Below are positions 7,208 to 15,536 of a DNA stretch of 64,000 bases, piece after piece. The DNA is taken from the NCBI GenBank assembly GCA_017509715.1, contig JAFWOU010000014.1, forward strand, positions 62,001-126,000. The letters run 5' to 3'. The translations under genes and the position numbers were made by a program. How positions within the stretch are numbered: the first letter of the stretch is position 1; every line of letters starts with the position of its first letter. Origin of the DNA: Paludibacteraceae bacterium. GTDB lineage: Bacteria; Bacteroidota; Bacteroidia; Bacteroidales; Paludibacteraceae. The notes under the pieces are model-generated. The model made no database searches, was not told where the DNA came from, and saw nothing but the letters and a program-made list of their open reading frames with translations.

Positions 7208-7236
7208 TATGATACAGAAATTGCCAAAAGGTTACA
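7208..7236 (-). promoter_or_regulatory. Putative ECF-sigma autoregulatory promoter
   Basis: The minus strand reads TGTAACCTTTT-G-GCA, 6 nt, GTATCATA, ending about 9 nt before the sigma factor ATG. A second copy with identical spacing precedes the third gene of the operon. Confidence 0.65.
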
Positions 7237-7252
7237 CCATCCTATGCGTTTT

Positions 7253-7663
7253 TTACAAAAAAGTGCCCCGAAAGGCACTAATATCTCCGACACGCAAAGT
7301 ACGATAGATATGCGTCCACGTCAAATTTGGAAACCGCGATTTCCAAATGTCAAAATCGGGGAAAAGCGCATAGAACTGCCGGAAAGAGCGAAGGTAACGC
7401 GGAGAGTAACTTTCTCCATACTCATCTGCCAATTTTTCAGCAAGGAAATCAATTATTTGTGCGCCATATTCAGCACGTTTTGAGCCTTGCTGTTCTTCTT
7501 CTACAATACGTTCTCCGATATGCCAGTAGGTCTCTATCATCGACGCGTTAACAGACATATAGGCCTGTTGTTTGCCCTGCTCAATAATAGCACGGATATC
7601 ATCCACAAAAGTTGAACTGACAGCCGTAGCAGAAATGCGAATATGTGGTTTGATATTACTCAT
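7253..7663 (-). pseudogene. Truncated YhcG/DUF1016 gene
   Basis: 136 aa from the ATG at 7663. Residues 10-110 match the N-terminal domain of YhcG-type proteins ('IIEQGKQQAYMSVNASMIET', 'YWHIGERIVEEEQ', 'YSPRYLRSFRQFY'). Full-length family members have about 340 aa with a C-terminal PD-(D/E)xK nuclease domain, which is absent. The frame ends right after the 'LTWTHIYRTLRV' motif in a terminator hairpin (7262-7279). The promoter is intact, so a short protein may still be made. Confidence 0.7.
7262..7279 (-). terminator. Terminator at 3' end of truncated YhcG gene
   Basis: Stem AGTGCC / GGCACT with a 6-nt loop, followed on the minus strand by TTTTTTG. It overlaps the last codons of the truncated gene. 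Confidence 0.65.
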
Positions 7664-7690
7664 ATTTGCTAACCTTTGCAACTTTCGGCT

Positions 7691-7723
7691 GCAAAGTTAC
7701 AACTTTTTTTTTGAATTGTGCAA
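7691..7723 (-). promoter_or_regulatory. Promoter of truncated YhcG gene
   Basis: Minus strand -7 TAACTTTGC (7691-7699) with TTG at 7721-7723 as the -33 box. Confidence 0.6.
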
Positions 7724-7736
7724 GTATTTTAGGCTA

Positions 7737-7766
7737 TTTGTGCGTTTTTGTCTCTCGGTCATCTCG
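7737..7766 (+). repeat. Direct repeat copy 1 flanking AAA ATPase
   Basis: TTTGTGCGTTTTTG followed by TCTCTCGGTCATCTCG. It is nearly identical to 9382-9412 (one T fewer). Weaker similarity extends about 30 bases upstream in both copies (TTTTTTGAA, then TGCAAG). Confidence 0.85.
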
Positions 7767-7910
7767 GCTTTAAGGAGTTCTTATTTCACTACGTTCAAAC
7801 GATTATTCCTATGTTTGCTTTGCAAACTCGCGCAGCGCACTTACTCCTTCGAATTTCCGCGGACATTCACGGTGCGCCAATCGCTTCACGGTTGTGAGTT
7901 GCCGTTTTAT

Positions 7911-9131
7911 CTATTCTTTTCCTAACAGCCAATCTATCACATTGATTTTGCGTATTCCGTCAATGTTTGCGCTATCAAAGTCAGTTGTCAAAAGATATTT
8001 AGGATAAGTGTCTTTTATCTTTCTTAATGACGAAAGTTCGCGATTTAGTGTTTTTTCGTCATTAACGGTGTATGCTACTTGGTAATACTCACGCTCTCCG
8101 TTGTGTTTCATAACCACAAAATCCACTTCACCTGCATCTGTTCTGCCAGCATAGACCTCTCCTCCTCGTCTCAGTAGTTCAAAATACACCACATTCTCTA
8201 ACTTGTGCCCTAAATCAATGGTCGGAGCATTCGTTTGCAGGAGATTGCGGAAACCGAGATCCACTGCATAATACTTGTAATTACTTGCCAACAACCGTTT
8301 GCCCTTGATATTGTACAGACGGACAGGATAAATCAGGTACGATTCCGTAAAGTAACGAAGATATTTCAACACAGTATTGTGCGACATCTGTTGTCCTGAA
8401 TTGCGGTTCAGCGTGTCTGCGATATTGTTCGGCGACACCACGCTGCCTATACTGTCATACAGAAAATTGATCACACGTTGCAAAGTATCAAACTTACGCA
8501 ATTTATTCCGCTGCACAATATCTTTGATCACCACTGTGTCATACACTGATTGCAGGTATGCATTGACCATCTCCGGGGCTGTGCGGGATAAGTTAACCGC
8601 TTCTGGGAAACAGGAGGTATTCATATACTGGCGGAACATCCTGCCGGAATCATGCTCATCAGGAAAAGACGCCACATATTCGGCAAAAGAGAATGGATGC
8701 AAATGGATATTGATATATCGTCCGGAAAGCAAGGTACTCAAATCGCTGGAGAGCATATAAGCATTCGAACCGGTGATATATAAATCCACATCTTTCTTGA
8801 CATAAAGCGCATCCACCAGTTTCTCGAAATGTGGTAAGATTTGCACTTCATCCAAAAACACATATCGCTTTGGAATGTTGGGCAAGTGAGCAATGATGTA
8901 GTCATATACTTCTTCCCATGTTGCAAAACGTGCACTCTCACGTTCCTCAAAATTGAGAGACAACACAGCATCATTCTGTACACCATTAGCATACAAATAG
9001 TGCCTGAATGCCATCAGCAATGTGGATTTTCCGCAACGACGGATACCGGTTACAACCTTTATCAGGTCTTGATCGCGCAATTTAATGAGTTGCGACAGAT
9101 AGGATTCTCGATTTATCATAGTGCCATTCAT
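7911..9131 (-). CDS. AAA ATPase with DUF4143 domain
   Basis: 406 aa. Residues 15-150 form an AAA_14 domain with Walker A 'GIRRCGKST' and Walker B 'RYVFLDEVQ'. The 'ITGSNAYMLSSDLSTLLSGR' motif is typical of this family. The C-terminal DUF4143 region (about 200-380) carries nuclease-like residues ('ENVVYFELLRRGGEVYAGRT', 'EVDFVV'). Family members are widespread, often variable accessory genes of unknown role. The gene lies between imperfect direct repeats (7737-7766 and 9382-9412), hinting at acquisition as a unit. The mRNA leader is almost wholly an 11-bp inverted repeat. Confidence 0.88.
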   Translation of the reverse strand: MNGTMINRESYLSQLIKLRDQDLIKVVTGIRRCGKSTLLMAFRHYLYANGVQNDAVLSLNFEERESARFATWEEVYDYIIAHLPNIPKRYVFLDEVQILPHFEKLVDALYVKKDVDLYITGSNAYMLSSDLSTLLSGRYINIHLHPFSFAEYVASFPDEHDSGRMFRQYMNTSCFPEAVNLSRTAPEMVNAYLQSVYDTVVIKDIVQRNKLRKFDTLQRVINFLYDSIGSVVSPNNIADTLNRNSGQQMSHNTVLKYLRYFTESYLIYPVRLYNIKGKRLLASNYKYYAVDLGFRNLLQTNAPTIDLGHKLENVVYFELLRRGGEVYAGRTDAGEVDFVVMKHNGEREYYQVAYTVNDEKTLNRELSSLRKIKDTYPKYLLTTDFDSANIDGIRKINVIDWLLGKE

Positions 9132-9134
9132 TTC

Positions 9135-9174
9135 TACTGACGAAAATCACTTGTTTTTACAAATTTCGTCAGTA
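9135..9174 (-). promoter_or_regulatory. Inverted repeat in AAA ATPase leader
   Basis: TACTGACGAAA (9135-9145) and TTTCGTCAGTA (9164-9174) form a perfect 11-bp inverted repeat. It lies between the -7 box (9182-9190) and the ATG (9131). It could be an operator or an RNA hairpin over the start site. Confidence 0.65.
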
Positions 9175-9181
9175 ATCGGCT

Positions 9182-9213
9182 GCAAAGTTACTGAAAATAT
9201 TTGAAATACACAA
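9182..9213 (-). promoter_or_regulatory. Promoter of AAA ATPase gene
   Basis: Minus strand -33 TTG (9211-9213), 20 nt, -7 TAACTTTGC (9182-9190). Confidence 0.65.
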
Positions 9214-9599
9214 GGATTTCAGCAGGAAAATGCAAATTCATTTGTATTTTGTGCTGCAAAGCCTTGTTATTTGCACAAATGTGCGGATGTAATTTCGAGG
9301 TGGGACGGCTATGCCGTGTCGGTGCCCTCGACGTTACACCAAATATTTAACTTTTTTGAAATATGCAAGAGAGAGGGCAATTTTGTGCGTTTTTTGTCTC
9401 TCGGTCATCTCGCGGTGGGAAAGAGGCAAAGAATGGGAGGGTATAAACAAGGACAAGAAACGCATAAAACAGTCCAAAATGGGCAAAAAAGTAATGCAGA
9501 TGGTAAATCATATAAATCCACAAGGGTTGTATATAAATTTTTATTTTCTCAAAGTATTATATTTCAGCATTTTACACACATCAAACATAAACCAAAAAA
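9214..9599. other. Gene-poor intergenic stretch
   Basis: No supported gene. It holds the second direct-repeat copy (9382-9412) and a GC-rich imperfect hairpin near 9296-9332 (CGAGG ... CCTCG). The rest is AT-rich sequence leading to the promoter of the next gene. Short open frames here lack coding character. Confidence 0.6.
9382..9412 (+). repeat. Direct repeat copy 2 flanking AAA ATPase
   Basis: Same core as 7737-7766 in the same orientation, about 1.6 kb away. Together they bracket the AAA ATPase gene, its promoter and the leader. Confidence 0.85.
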
Positions 9600-9633
9600 T
9601 TTGGATATAATATACTTTTTGTTGTAACTTTGC
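9600..9633 (+). promoter_or_regulatory. Promoter of lipoprotein/outer-membrane pair
   Basis: -33 TTTG (9600-9603), 21 nt, -7 TAACTTTGC (9625-9633). Confidence 0.7.
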
Positions 9634-9673
9634 AGCAAAATTTGAAACGTTTAACAACTCAAAAAACACTTTT

Positions 9674-10075
9674 ATGACAAAGAAAATTTTTATTATCGGA
9701 CTGGTACTCGCAGCAGTACTTTCGATGAGCGGGTGTATGCCCGGAAGTGAACAATGGAACATCCGTATTGCAGCGCATTGCTACATCAAAGGCGGTGGAC
9801 TGCAAGAGGGAGAGAAACTGATTTTTGTCAATGGTATCCAGCGCAAGTGCTTGCGTGAATGGCAGGGGCAAACGTGCAAGTATGTGGCGGTCAAGTACAC
9901 TTTCCGCAAGGCAAACGGAAATCTGGACCAACGTATCATTCATCTGCTGATGACCGAACATTGCGACAGCATCATCGATTGCAGTTACGACGGCAAGGCG
10001 GAATGGGTCAAAGACGATGATCTGCTTATACTGCGAGACATCTTCCCGCATGGTGTCTTCGGCGGCGAACGGTAA
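9674..10075 (+). CDS. Small lipoprotein, unknown function
   Basis: 133 aa. A lipoprotein signal peptide with lipobox 'LSMSGC' places it in the envelope. The remaining domain is rich in charged and aromatic residues and has four further Cys. I do not recognise a family. It is 26 nt upstream of an outer-membrane beta-barrel gene and probably co-transcribed, so it may work with that barrel. Confidence 0.7.
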   Translation: MTKKIFIIGLVLAAVLSMSGCMPGSEQWNIRIAAHCYIKGGGLQEGEKLIFVNGIQRKCLREWQGQTCKYVAVKYTFRKANGNLDQRIIHLLMTEHCDSIIDCSYDGKAEWVKDDDLLILRDIFPHGVFGGER

Positions 10076-10101
10076 TGTATCACCTTATAAATATAAATAA
10101 T

Positions 10102-12510
10102 ATGCAAGCAAGAATTTTCGTATTGGCAGCGGCGATGATTTGCGCCGTGTCAATGGCAGCTAACAACAAAGTTAGCGGAGTAATCAAGGACGCAGCGGAC
10201 AAGACTGCGCTCATTGGTGTCAATGTCAGTTTGAAACAAGGCGACCAACAAGTTTCCGGTACGGTCACAGACGCGCACGGAAAGTTCAGTTTGGAAGCCG
10301 AAACGGGTGAGTTCGTGTTAGAGTGTTCGTACATCGGTTACGAACCAATCGGCATGAGTTTGGCAGTGAACGGCAACATCCACCTCGGCACGATTGAGAT
10401 GAACGAAGTTTCGACGGAACTGAGCGAAGTGGTGGTGGAAGGTGACGCGGTGATTCAGAAAGTGGATCGCCAGATTCTTCTGCCGAACAAAGAGCAGTTG
10501 GGCGCTTCTTCGGACGGTATGTCGCTGCTCCAGAACCTGCAGATTCCGCGTATTGTGGTGAACCCTGCGGACAACACGGTCAAGACCCTCGCCAACCAAG
10601 ACGTACAGTTGCGTATCAACGGCATCGAAGCGAGCAATTCTGAGGTCATGGCAATCAACCCGAAAGATGTCATCCGCATCGAGTACCACGACCAGCCGGG
10701 TGTGCGCTATAACGGCACGGCGGCGGTCATCAACTACATCGTCCGTCACCGCGACACGGGCGGCAATCTGATGCTCAACGCTTCTAACGGCGTGACCATG
10801 CCCGGTTGGGGCGAATATCATCTGGCGGGCAAGGTGAACTTCGGCAAATCGTCGTTCAGCCTTATGACGCACTACTCGCCGCGTGACGTTTATTGGACGC
10901 GCACGAACGCCGAGACGTACAATTTCAGTACGGGCACGATCGAGAACCGCGAAGTGGGTGAACCGACACGATTCAAGATGAATCCGGTGAACATCGGTTT
11001 GACTTACAACTGGACGAACGGCGAGAAAAACATGCTCAATATCACTTTGCGCGATTTCATGAAGTTCACGCCGCAATCGAAGACCAACCGCGATTCGTAT
11101 CTGTATCAGGGCACGGACAGTTTTGCTATCCATGACCACGAAAGCACCCAATCCATTTCGCCGTCGTTGGACATCTACTACGAGCACAACCTGCCGGACG
11201 ACAACCATCTGTATTTCGACCTTGTGGGAACGTATATCAATAGCAGCAACGACCGCCGTTTTGAGCAGTTGCCGCTCGGCGCAACAGTCGCTGACACGAC
11301 CGACGTAACCTCTCGCGTAAAGGGTAACAAATACTCGCTCATCGGTGAAGCCATCTACGAGAAAGACTGGGAGAACATCGCCCTGACGGTCGGCGTACGC
11401 CACAACCAGCAATGGATGGAAAACCAATATTTAGTCGAAAGTCAAAAGTCGAAAGTCGAAAGCACGGTCTCGATGACCACCGCCGAGACCTACGCTTTTG
11501 CGGAAGTGCAGCAACGCGTCAAGCAGTTCTCGTACGCGGTGGGTATCGGTGCCATGCACACGTATATCGAGCAAGCCGGACAGAAACAGTCGAACTGGAT
11601 TGCCCGGCCGCAACTGACGATGAGCTATGACTTCGGCAAGGGCGTGTTCTGGAAATACAAAGGCTACGTGTCCGGTTACCAACCGTCTCTTTCGGCGATG
11701 TCGGACGTGGTGCAACAGATTGACAAATACCAGATCCGGCAAGGTAATCCGAACTTGAAGCCGGTTATGTTTGTCGCCAATGAGATGCAGCTGTCGTGGC
11801 AGTCCACCCCGTCCGCGGGGAGCGGTACAAATGTCAATCTGAGCCTCTGGGCGAACTACTCATACGACCACAAACCGATTATGGATGAGACCTTTGAGCA
11901 ACTTATTGACGGTCAATCATACGCCGTCCGCACCTACGCCAACCACCGCGGCTTCCATCGTCTGCAAGTGGCTCCGAGTGTGCAGGTGCGCGTGCTCAAT
12001 AACAGCCTGATCTTCACCGTTGCGCCGTTCGCCAATTACTATGTGAGCCTTGGCAATTCCTACACGCACAAGCATTTTAATCCGGGCGTTCGTGCAAGTA
12101 TCATGGGCATGTACAACGGTTGGCAGTTCTTCGGCGAGGTGACCACGCGCAGCAATAACCTATGGGGCGAGACGCTGGAGTACGGCGAGTTCTACCACCA
12201 TATCGGTGTCGGTTACAATGCCGACATACGGGGTCCCCACAGAAACCAAGGCACTGTTTCGCATGGGGTGTCATCATGGGGCTTCCGTGCCATGCTGATG
12301 AACCCCTTCTCGGTTAAGGGCTATAGCTCTGATGTCAAAGATCTCTCTGCCCTTGCGCCGAACACGCAGCACGCGGAGATGCGCGACTTCCGCCAGATGC
12401 TCATTCTCAACTTCCATTGCAACCTCGATTTCGGTACGCAGCGCCGCGATTCCGGCAAGCGAATCAACAACGAAGACAAAGAAAATGGTATCTTGAGTGG
12501 TACAAAATAA
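10102..12510 (+). CDS. TonB-receptor-like outer membrane beta-barrel protein
   Basis: 802 aa from the ATG at 10102, chosen because it opens directly with a signal peptide (MQARIFVLAAAMICAVSMA). Residues 25-100 form a carboxypeptidase-regulatory-like domain ('VSGVIKDAADKTALIGVNVS'), then a plug-like region ('NLQIPRIVVNPADN', 'LRINGIEAS'), then a long barrel of the outer-membrane beta-barrel family (OMP_b-brl_3 type). Function as a receptor or structural protein is unknown; no SusD partner follows. An AGTCGAA array is translated in frame as 'VESQKSKVES' at about residues 444-454, in a probable extracellular loop. Confidence 0.82.
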   Translation: MQARIFVLAAAMICAVSMAANNKVSGVIKDAADKTALIGVNVSLKQGDQQVSGTVTDAHGKFSLEAETGEFVLECSYIGYEPIGMSLAVNGNIHLGTIEMNEVSTELSEVVVEGDAVIQKVDRQILLPNKEQLGASSDGMSLLQNLQIPRIVVNPADNTVKTLANQDVQLRINGIEASNSEVMAINPKDVIRIEYHDQPGVRYNGTAAVINYIVRHRDTGGNLMLNASNGVTMPGWGEYHLAGKVNFGKSSFSLMTHYSPRDVYWTRTNAETYNFSTGTIENREVGEPTRFKMNPVNIGLTYNWTNGEKNMLNITLRDFMKFTPQSKTNRDSYLYQGTDSFAIHDHESTQSISPSLDIYYEHNLPDDNHLYFDLVGTYINSSNDRRFEQLPLGATVADTTDVTSRVKGNKYSLIGEAIYEKDWENIALTVGVRHNQQWMENQYLVESQKSKVESTVSMTTAETYAFAEVQQRVKQFSYAVGIGAMHTYIEQAGQKQSNWIARPQLTMSYDFGKGVFWKYKGYVSGYQPSLSAMSDVVQQIDKYQIRQGNPNLKPVMFVANEMQLSWQSTPSAGSGTNVNLSLWANYSYDHKPIMDETFEQLIDGQSYAVRTYANHRGFHRLQVAPSVQVRVLNNSLIFTVAPFANYYVSLGNSYTHKHFNPGVRASIMGMYNGWQFFGEVTTRSNNLWGETLEYGEFYHHIGVGYNADIRGPHRNQGTVSHGVSSWGFRAMLMNPFSVKGYSSDVKDLSALAPNTQHAEMRDFRQMLILNFHCNLDFGTQRRDSGKRINNEDKENGILSGTK
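11434..11461 (+). repeat. GTCGAAA x4 heptamer array in barrel gene
   Basis: GTCGAAA, GTCAAAA, GTCGAAA, GTCGAAA, translated as part of 'VESQKSKVES'. Same unit as in the porin (201-229) and downstream of ruvC (23052-23080). Confidence 0.9.
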
Positions 12511-12556
12511 CGTAGGGCGTACAGATGAGCGTGTCCATTTTCATCAGGCCGAACAA

Positions 12557-13351
12557 TCACGCCTTCAGCCATTCATATTTGGCTACGGAATAGATGGGCA
12601 GGAACGGAATCAGAATCGGAGTCTTCTTCACGTATGCCTGATATTCGGGGTCATTGCCATAGGCGGCGTTCTGACGCAACTCCAGCCGGCGCGCGCCGCT
12701 GAACATCACAAACACAATGCCTGAGTATCCGATAGCCACAATCAGCCACTGCCACCAGTTCAACCCTGCGCCAATCGCGCTGAGCAATGCACCCGACCAG
12801 ATGGTCACTTCGCCCAGGTAGTTCGGGCAGCGGACGATACGGTACAGACCGGTATCCACAAACCGCTTCGGGTCCTTTTTCTTGGCGGCACTCTTCTGCG
12901 CGTCGCTGATGCTCTCCAGCAATATGCCGCAAGCCACAACCGCAGCACCAATCCATGCCCATAACTCGCTATCATGCGGTCCGTTCGCCAGCCGGAAAGC
13001 CACAGGGCTCACCTGCGCCACATACAGCAGCGCGCAGAACAGCCATATCATGATCATCACGCCGGCAGGCTTCTTGTCAGAATGACCCTCGCCGTACAGA
13101 ATCTTACGGTACCCAACCGCCTTGCGTTCGCGCACCAGCAGGTAGGTTCCTAACCGCACGCCGAAGATGAACAGCAGCACTAACATAGCCATCGTCGGCA
13201 CCGTGAGATTCGCATGGTACATCACACACATTGCCACCGCCAGAGCGGCAATGCCGTACCCGTAACCGAGACTGAAGAAATACACGAAGTATTTCCACCC
13301 CACTGCGGAAACCGCCATAGCCACCGCAAATAGAATCAATAAATCTGTCAT
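12557..13351 (-). CDS. DUF1295 family membrane protein
   Basis: 264 aa with about seven hydrophobic helices. The C-terminal part matches the DUF1295 / steroid 5-alpha-reductase-like family ('FVDTGLYRIVRCPNYLGEVT', 'WSGALL', 'YGNDPEYQAYVKKTPILIPF'). These are integral membrane enzymes, probably reductases or methyltransferases; the substrate is unknown. It is convergent with the barrel gene (46 nt gap) and has its own promoter at 13423-13455. Confidence 0.82.
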   Translation of the reverse strand: MTDLLILFAVAMAVSAVGWKYFVYFFSLGYGYGIAALAVAMCVMYHANLTVPTMAMLVLLFIFGVRLGTYLLVRERKAVGYRKILYGEGHSDKKPAGVMIMIWLFCALLYVAQVSPVAFRLANGPHDSELWAWIGAAVVACGILLESISDAQKSAAKKKDPKRFVDTGLYRIVRCPNYLGEVTIWSGALLSAIGAGLNWWQWLIVAIGYSGIVFVMFSGARRLELRQNAAYGNDPEYQAYVKKTPILIPFLPIYSVAKYEWLKA

Positions 13352-13422
13352 AGTATTTTTGTTTTATGTTAATTTGTACTAATTAGGCTGCTGCGTGGTT
13401 TCTTTCTGCACGCAAACTGCGT

Positions 13423-13455
13423 GCAAAGATACGAAAAAGATTGGATATAAACAAA
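13423..13455 (-). promoter_or_regulatory. Promoter of DUF1295 gene
   Basis: Minus strand -33 TTTG (13452-13455), 20 nt, -7 TATCTTTGC (13423-13431). A GCACGCA/TGCGTGC hairpin (13408-13424) follows in the leader. Confidence 0.7.
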
Positions 13456-13492
13456 TAAATCTTATTATTTATTTGAATTTCCGGAAGATTTA

Positions 13493-13525
13493 TTTGCATA
13501 ATTCAAAAAAAAGCAGTACCTTTGC
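13493..13525 (+). promoter_or_regulatory. Promoter of 382-aa unknown gene
   Basis: -33 TTTG (13493-13496), 20 nt, -7 TACCTTTGC (13517-13525). Confidence 0.7.
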
Positions 13526-13565
13526 ACGCTTTTCGATTTACATCAGAAGAATAATAAACCCGACC

Positions 13566-14714
13566 ATGGCACAACGATACCGGACACAATTCGATTCGTT
13601 CGAGGGTCTTGAGACCGTCGTTCAAGCGATAGAGGGCTTCTCACAGGAGCGCTTTCTGGCGTCGTTGCACCTGCGCAACTCCCGCAATCTAACGCATATC
13701 GCCAATATCGATGCCCAAGTGTTGAATGCTATTGCCAGCCTGCAAACACAGCACGCGCAACTGGTGGATTTCTCGACCACTTTCAACTCGCAGTTTGTCA
13801 CAAAGAACAATCACTATTTCAGTTCGGCTCATCAACTGCTACGCAAGATACATAGCGGAGTGACGCAGATGAAAAGTATATACAAGCAGTTCACTCCGAA
13901 CAGCTCCGTTGCGGTGCGTCCGATTATGGCGCAAGACTATACCGCACCATCCATCTACGAACGCTCCTCTCTCAGTATTGCCCCATATACACGAACGCTA
14001 TTTGACCTCAATGATTATCCGCCCGAGGTACAACGGTTGTGGTACGATATGGCGCGGTTCTTCGAAGTGCTGCGCGATTCACTATTGGTATGCCTTGAGG
14101 TAATACGCCAAGAGCAATACATCCGCCGCGACCCCTATCAGTGCACGGAACTATATCACGATTTCAAGGAAGAACACTATCTCCGTATCAAGAAGAATAT
14201 CCATAGCCTCCGACTTAATACCAGCGAGTTTAGTCCATACAACAATCCCGCGATTGACCTGCGGCAAGCCAGCGATACCGAGGAAGAATTCTCGCAGAAG
14301 GGTTTTCACAATCTGGAGTTTGATGATGTATGTACGCTTGCCACAAAGGAACTGGTGGAGGAAGAGCAGCGGGGCATCTATACTGTAGAGGAATTGCAGT
14401 TGTTCGCAGAAGAGCGTGAACAGATATTGGTCATTCGGCATATTATCTCGAATTTTGACGAGTATCTGCCCGAGAATCCAAGACGTAAGACAGTCCCTGC
14501 CGATTATGTGGCATGTCTGATGTCGTGGTGTAAGATTCCGCTGAAGAAAAACTTAGCATTTGTAACATACTTCGCAGAGACCTACAAGAAAGCAAACGGC
14601 CAGTACAAGCCGCCTTCCAATTCGGCAGTCAATGTAAAGAAAAGAAGCTCTTGGAAGGGCATTTCTGAGTTCGAACAACTCATAGCACAATGGGAATGCG
14701 TTGAAATCAATTGA
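13566..14714 (+). CDS. Unknown 382-aa protein
   Basis: Start ATG at 13566, 40 nt after the promoter; upstream in-frame codons lie inside the promoter region and are not used. The protein is mostly helical, with a coiled-coil-prone N-terminal half (QTQHAQLVDFSTTFNSQF, then a long helix near 'LLRKIHSGVTQMKSIYKQF') and an acidic middle ('EDDVCTLATKELVEEEQ'-like). No signal peptide or membrane helix. I do not recognise the family. It opens a region of small unrecognised genes that looks accessory. Confidence 0.75.
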   Translation: MAQRYRTQFDSFEGLETVVQAIEGFSQERFLASLHLRNSRNLTHIANIDAQVLNAIASLQTQHAQLVDFSTTFNSQFVTKNNHYFSSAHQLLRKIHSGVTQMKSIYKQFTPNSSVAVRPIMAQDYTAPSIYERSSLSIAPYTRTLFDLNDYPPEVQRLWYDMARFFEVLRDSLLVCLEVIRQEQYIRRDPYQCTELYHDFKEEHYLRIKKNIHSLRLNTSEFSPYNNPAIDLRQASDTEEEFSQKGFHNLEFDDVCTLATKELVEEEQRGIYTVEELQLFAEEREQILVIRHIISNFDEYLPENPRRKTVPADYVACLMSWCKIPLKKNLAFVTYFAETYKKANGQYKPPSNSAVNVKKRSSWKGISEFEQLIAQWECVEIN

Positions 14715-14781
14715 TTTCGGCGCTTTTTTTGTGCCCCAAAATACCAATTCTAAAACAATTTTGTCCACTCGTTTCAATTTT

Positions 14782-14862
14782 CCGTTTTAAAATCTGCATC
14801 GTTCGTTTTAAAATTTGCAATCAGTTAAAACGAAAAGCGGGGTTGTTTCAAAATTTGCATTT
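14782..14862 (+). repeat. Iteron-like repeats
   Basis: Copies at 14782 (CCGTTTTAAAATCTGCATCG), 14803 (TCGTTTTAAAATTTGCAATC) and 14843 (TTGTTTCAAAATTTGCATTT). Spacing is 21 and 40 bp, about two and four helical turns. An inverted half copy (AGTTAAAACGA) lies between copies 2 and 3. Confidence 0.7.
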
Positions 14863-14944
14863 TGCGATTTACGTCCGTTTTAGCACGGGCTATTTTTGTT
14901 TTAGAAAGTGCTGAAATACAGCATTTTACGATTATTTTAAAAAC

Positions 14945-14976
14945 TTGCACATGTCCGGAAAAACCCGTACCTTTGC
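14945..14976 (+). promoter_or_regulatory. Promoter of HNH nuclease gene cluster
   Basis: TTG (14945-14947), 20 nt, -7 TACCTTTGC (14968-14976). Confidence 0.7.
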
Positions 14977-15039
14977 ACCGAAATTTCACAGCTAACGGCT
15001 GGGCCCAGCCATTTTAGTAACTATTAAAACATTATTAAA

Positions 15040-15534
15040 ATGGTATCAGAACAATTACGATTAGTGGACGGCACTATTGTACGAAAATGCCCCACAATCA
15101 AGCCGCTCTATTGTTCAAGAGCAGGCAAATTCTACAGCGTACACAACGCCATTCTGACGGATGACGGTTGGGTGCTACGTGAGATTAAACCGGTGCTCAA
15201 GCAGTCCGGCACACGCAGATGCACCTTCACCAATGGCACGGGTACGCATTACCCCTTCATGCGCAATTTTCAAAACAAACACTGTCATTTCCTTGTGGCA
15301 GCGGCTTGGCTTGGTCCGCGTCCGGAGGGCATGGTCATTGATCACCTCAACGGCGACATCTTCGACTGGTCTGCCGACAATCTGCAGTACGTCACCCCCG
15401 CTGAGAACCGCAAACGAGCCCGTCTCCTGCGTCTCCTCCGTTCTGCCGGACGCGATCCACGCAAAATGAGTCGTGAACACCTGCTCGAAATCTTCAACAA
15501 GTACTATTTCGTTAACCCCCAAAACATCGACTAA
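15040..15534 (+). CDS. HNH endonuclease
   Basis: 164 aa. Residues 83-130 carry the HNH_3-type motif seen in phage and mobile-element nucleases: 'HCHFLVAAAWLG', then 'VIDHLNGDIFDWSADNLQYV' and 'TPAENRKRA'. The N-terminal half resembles the short DNA-binding part that precedes HNH in such proteins. It is expected to nick or cut DNA. The next gene starts 2 nt after its stop codon, so it is the first gene of a small operon in an accessory region. Confidence 0.8.
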   Translation: MVSEQLRLVDGTIVRKCPTIKPLYCSRAGKFYSVHNAILTDDGWVLREIKPVLKQSGTRRCTFTNGTGTHYPFMRNFQNKHCHFLVAAAWLGPRPEGMVIDHLNGDIFDWSADNLQYVTPAENRKRARLLRLLRSAGRDPRKMSREHLLEIFNKYYFVNPQNID

Positions 15535-15536
15535 TC

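Larger units (their letters stand above)
14715..15039 (+). promoter_or_regulatory. AT-rich regulatory intergenic region
   Basis: No gene. It contains three iteron-like copies (14782-14862), a related copy near 14934, a promoter (14945-14976) and a perfect palindrome GGCTGGGCCCAGCC just before the HNH gene. Confidence 0.6.

Noticed and set aside
9271..9627. Small open frames in the 9.2-9.6 kb gap
   Set aside because: They run through the direct repeat and the promoter of the next gene and have no codon bias or recognisable peptide.
10318..11427. Open frame of 369 codons antisense to the beta-barrel gene
   Set aside because: The sense frame has a signal peptide, regulatory-like domain and barrel. 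The antisense translation is Arg/Val/His-rich without motifs.
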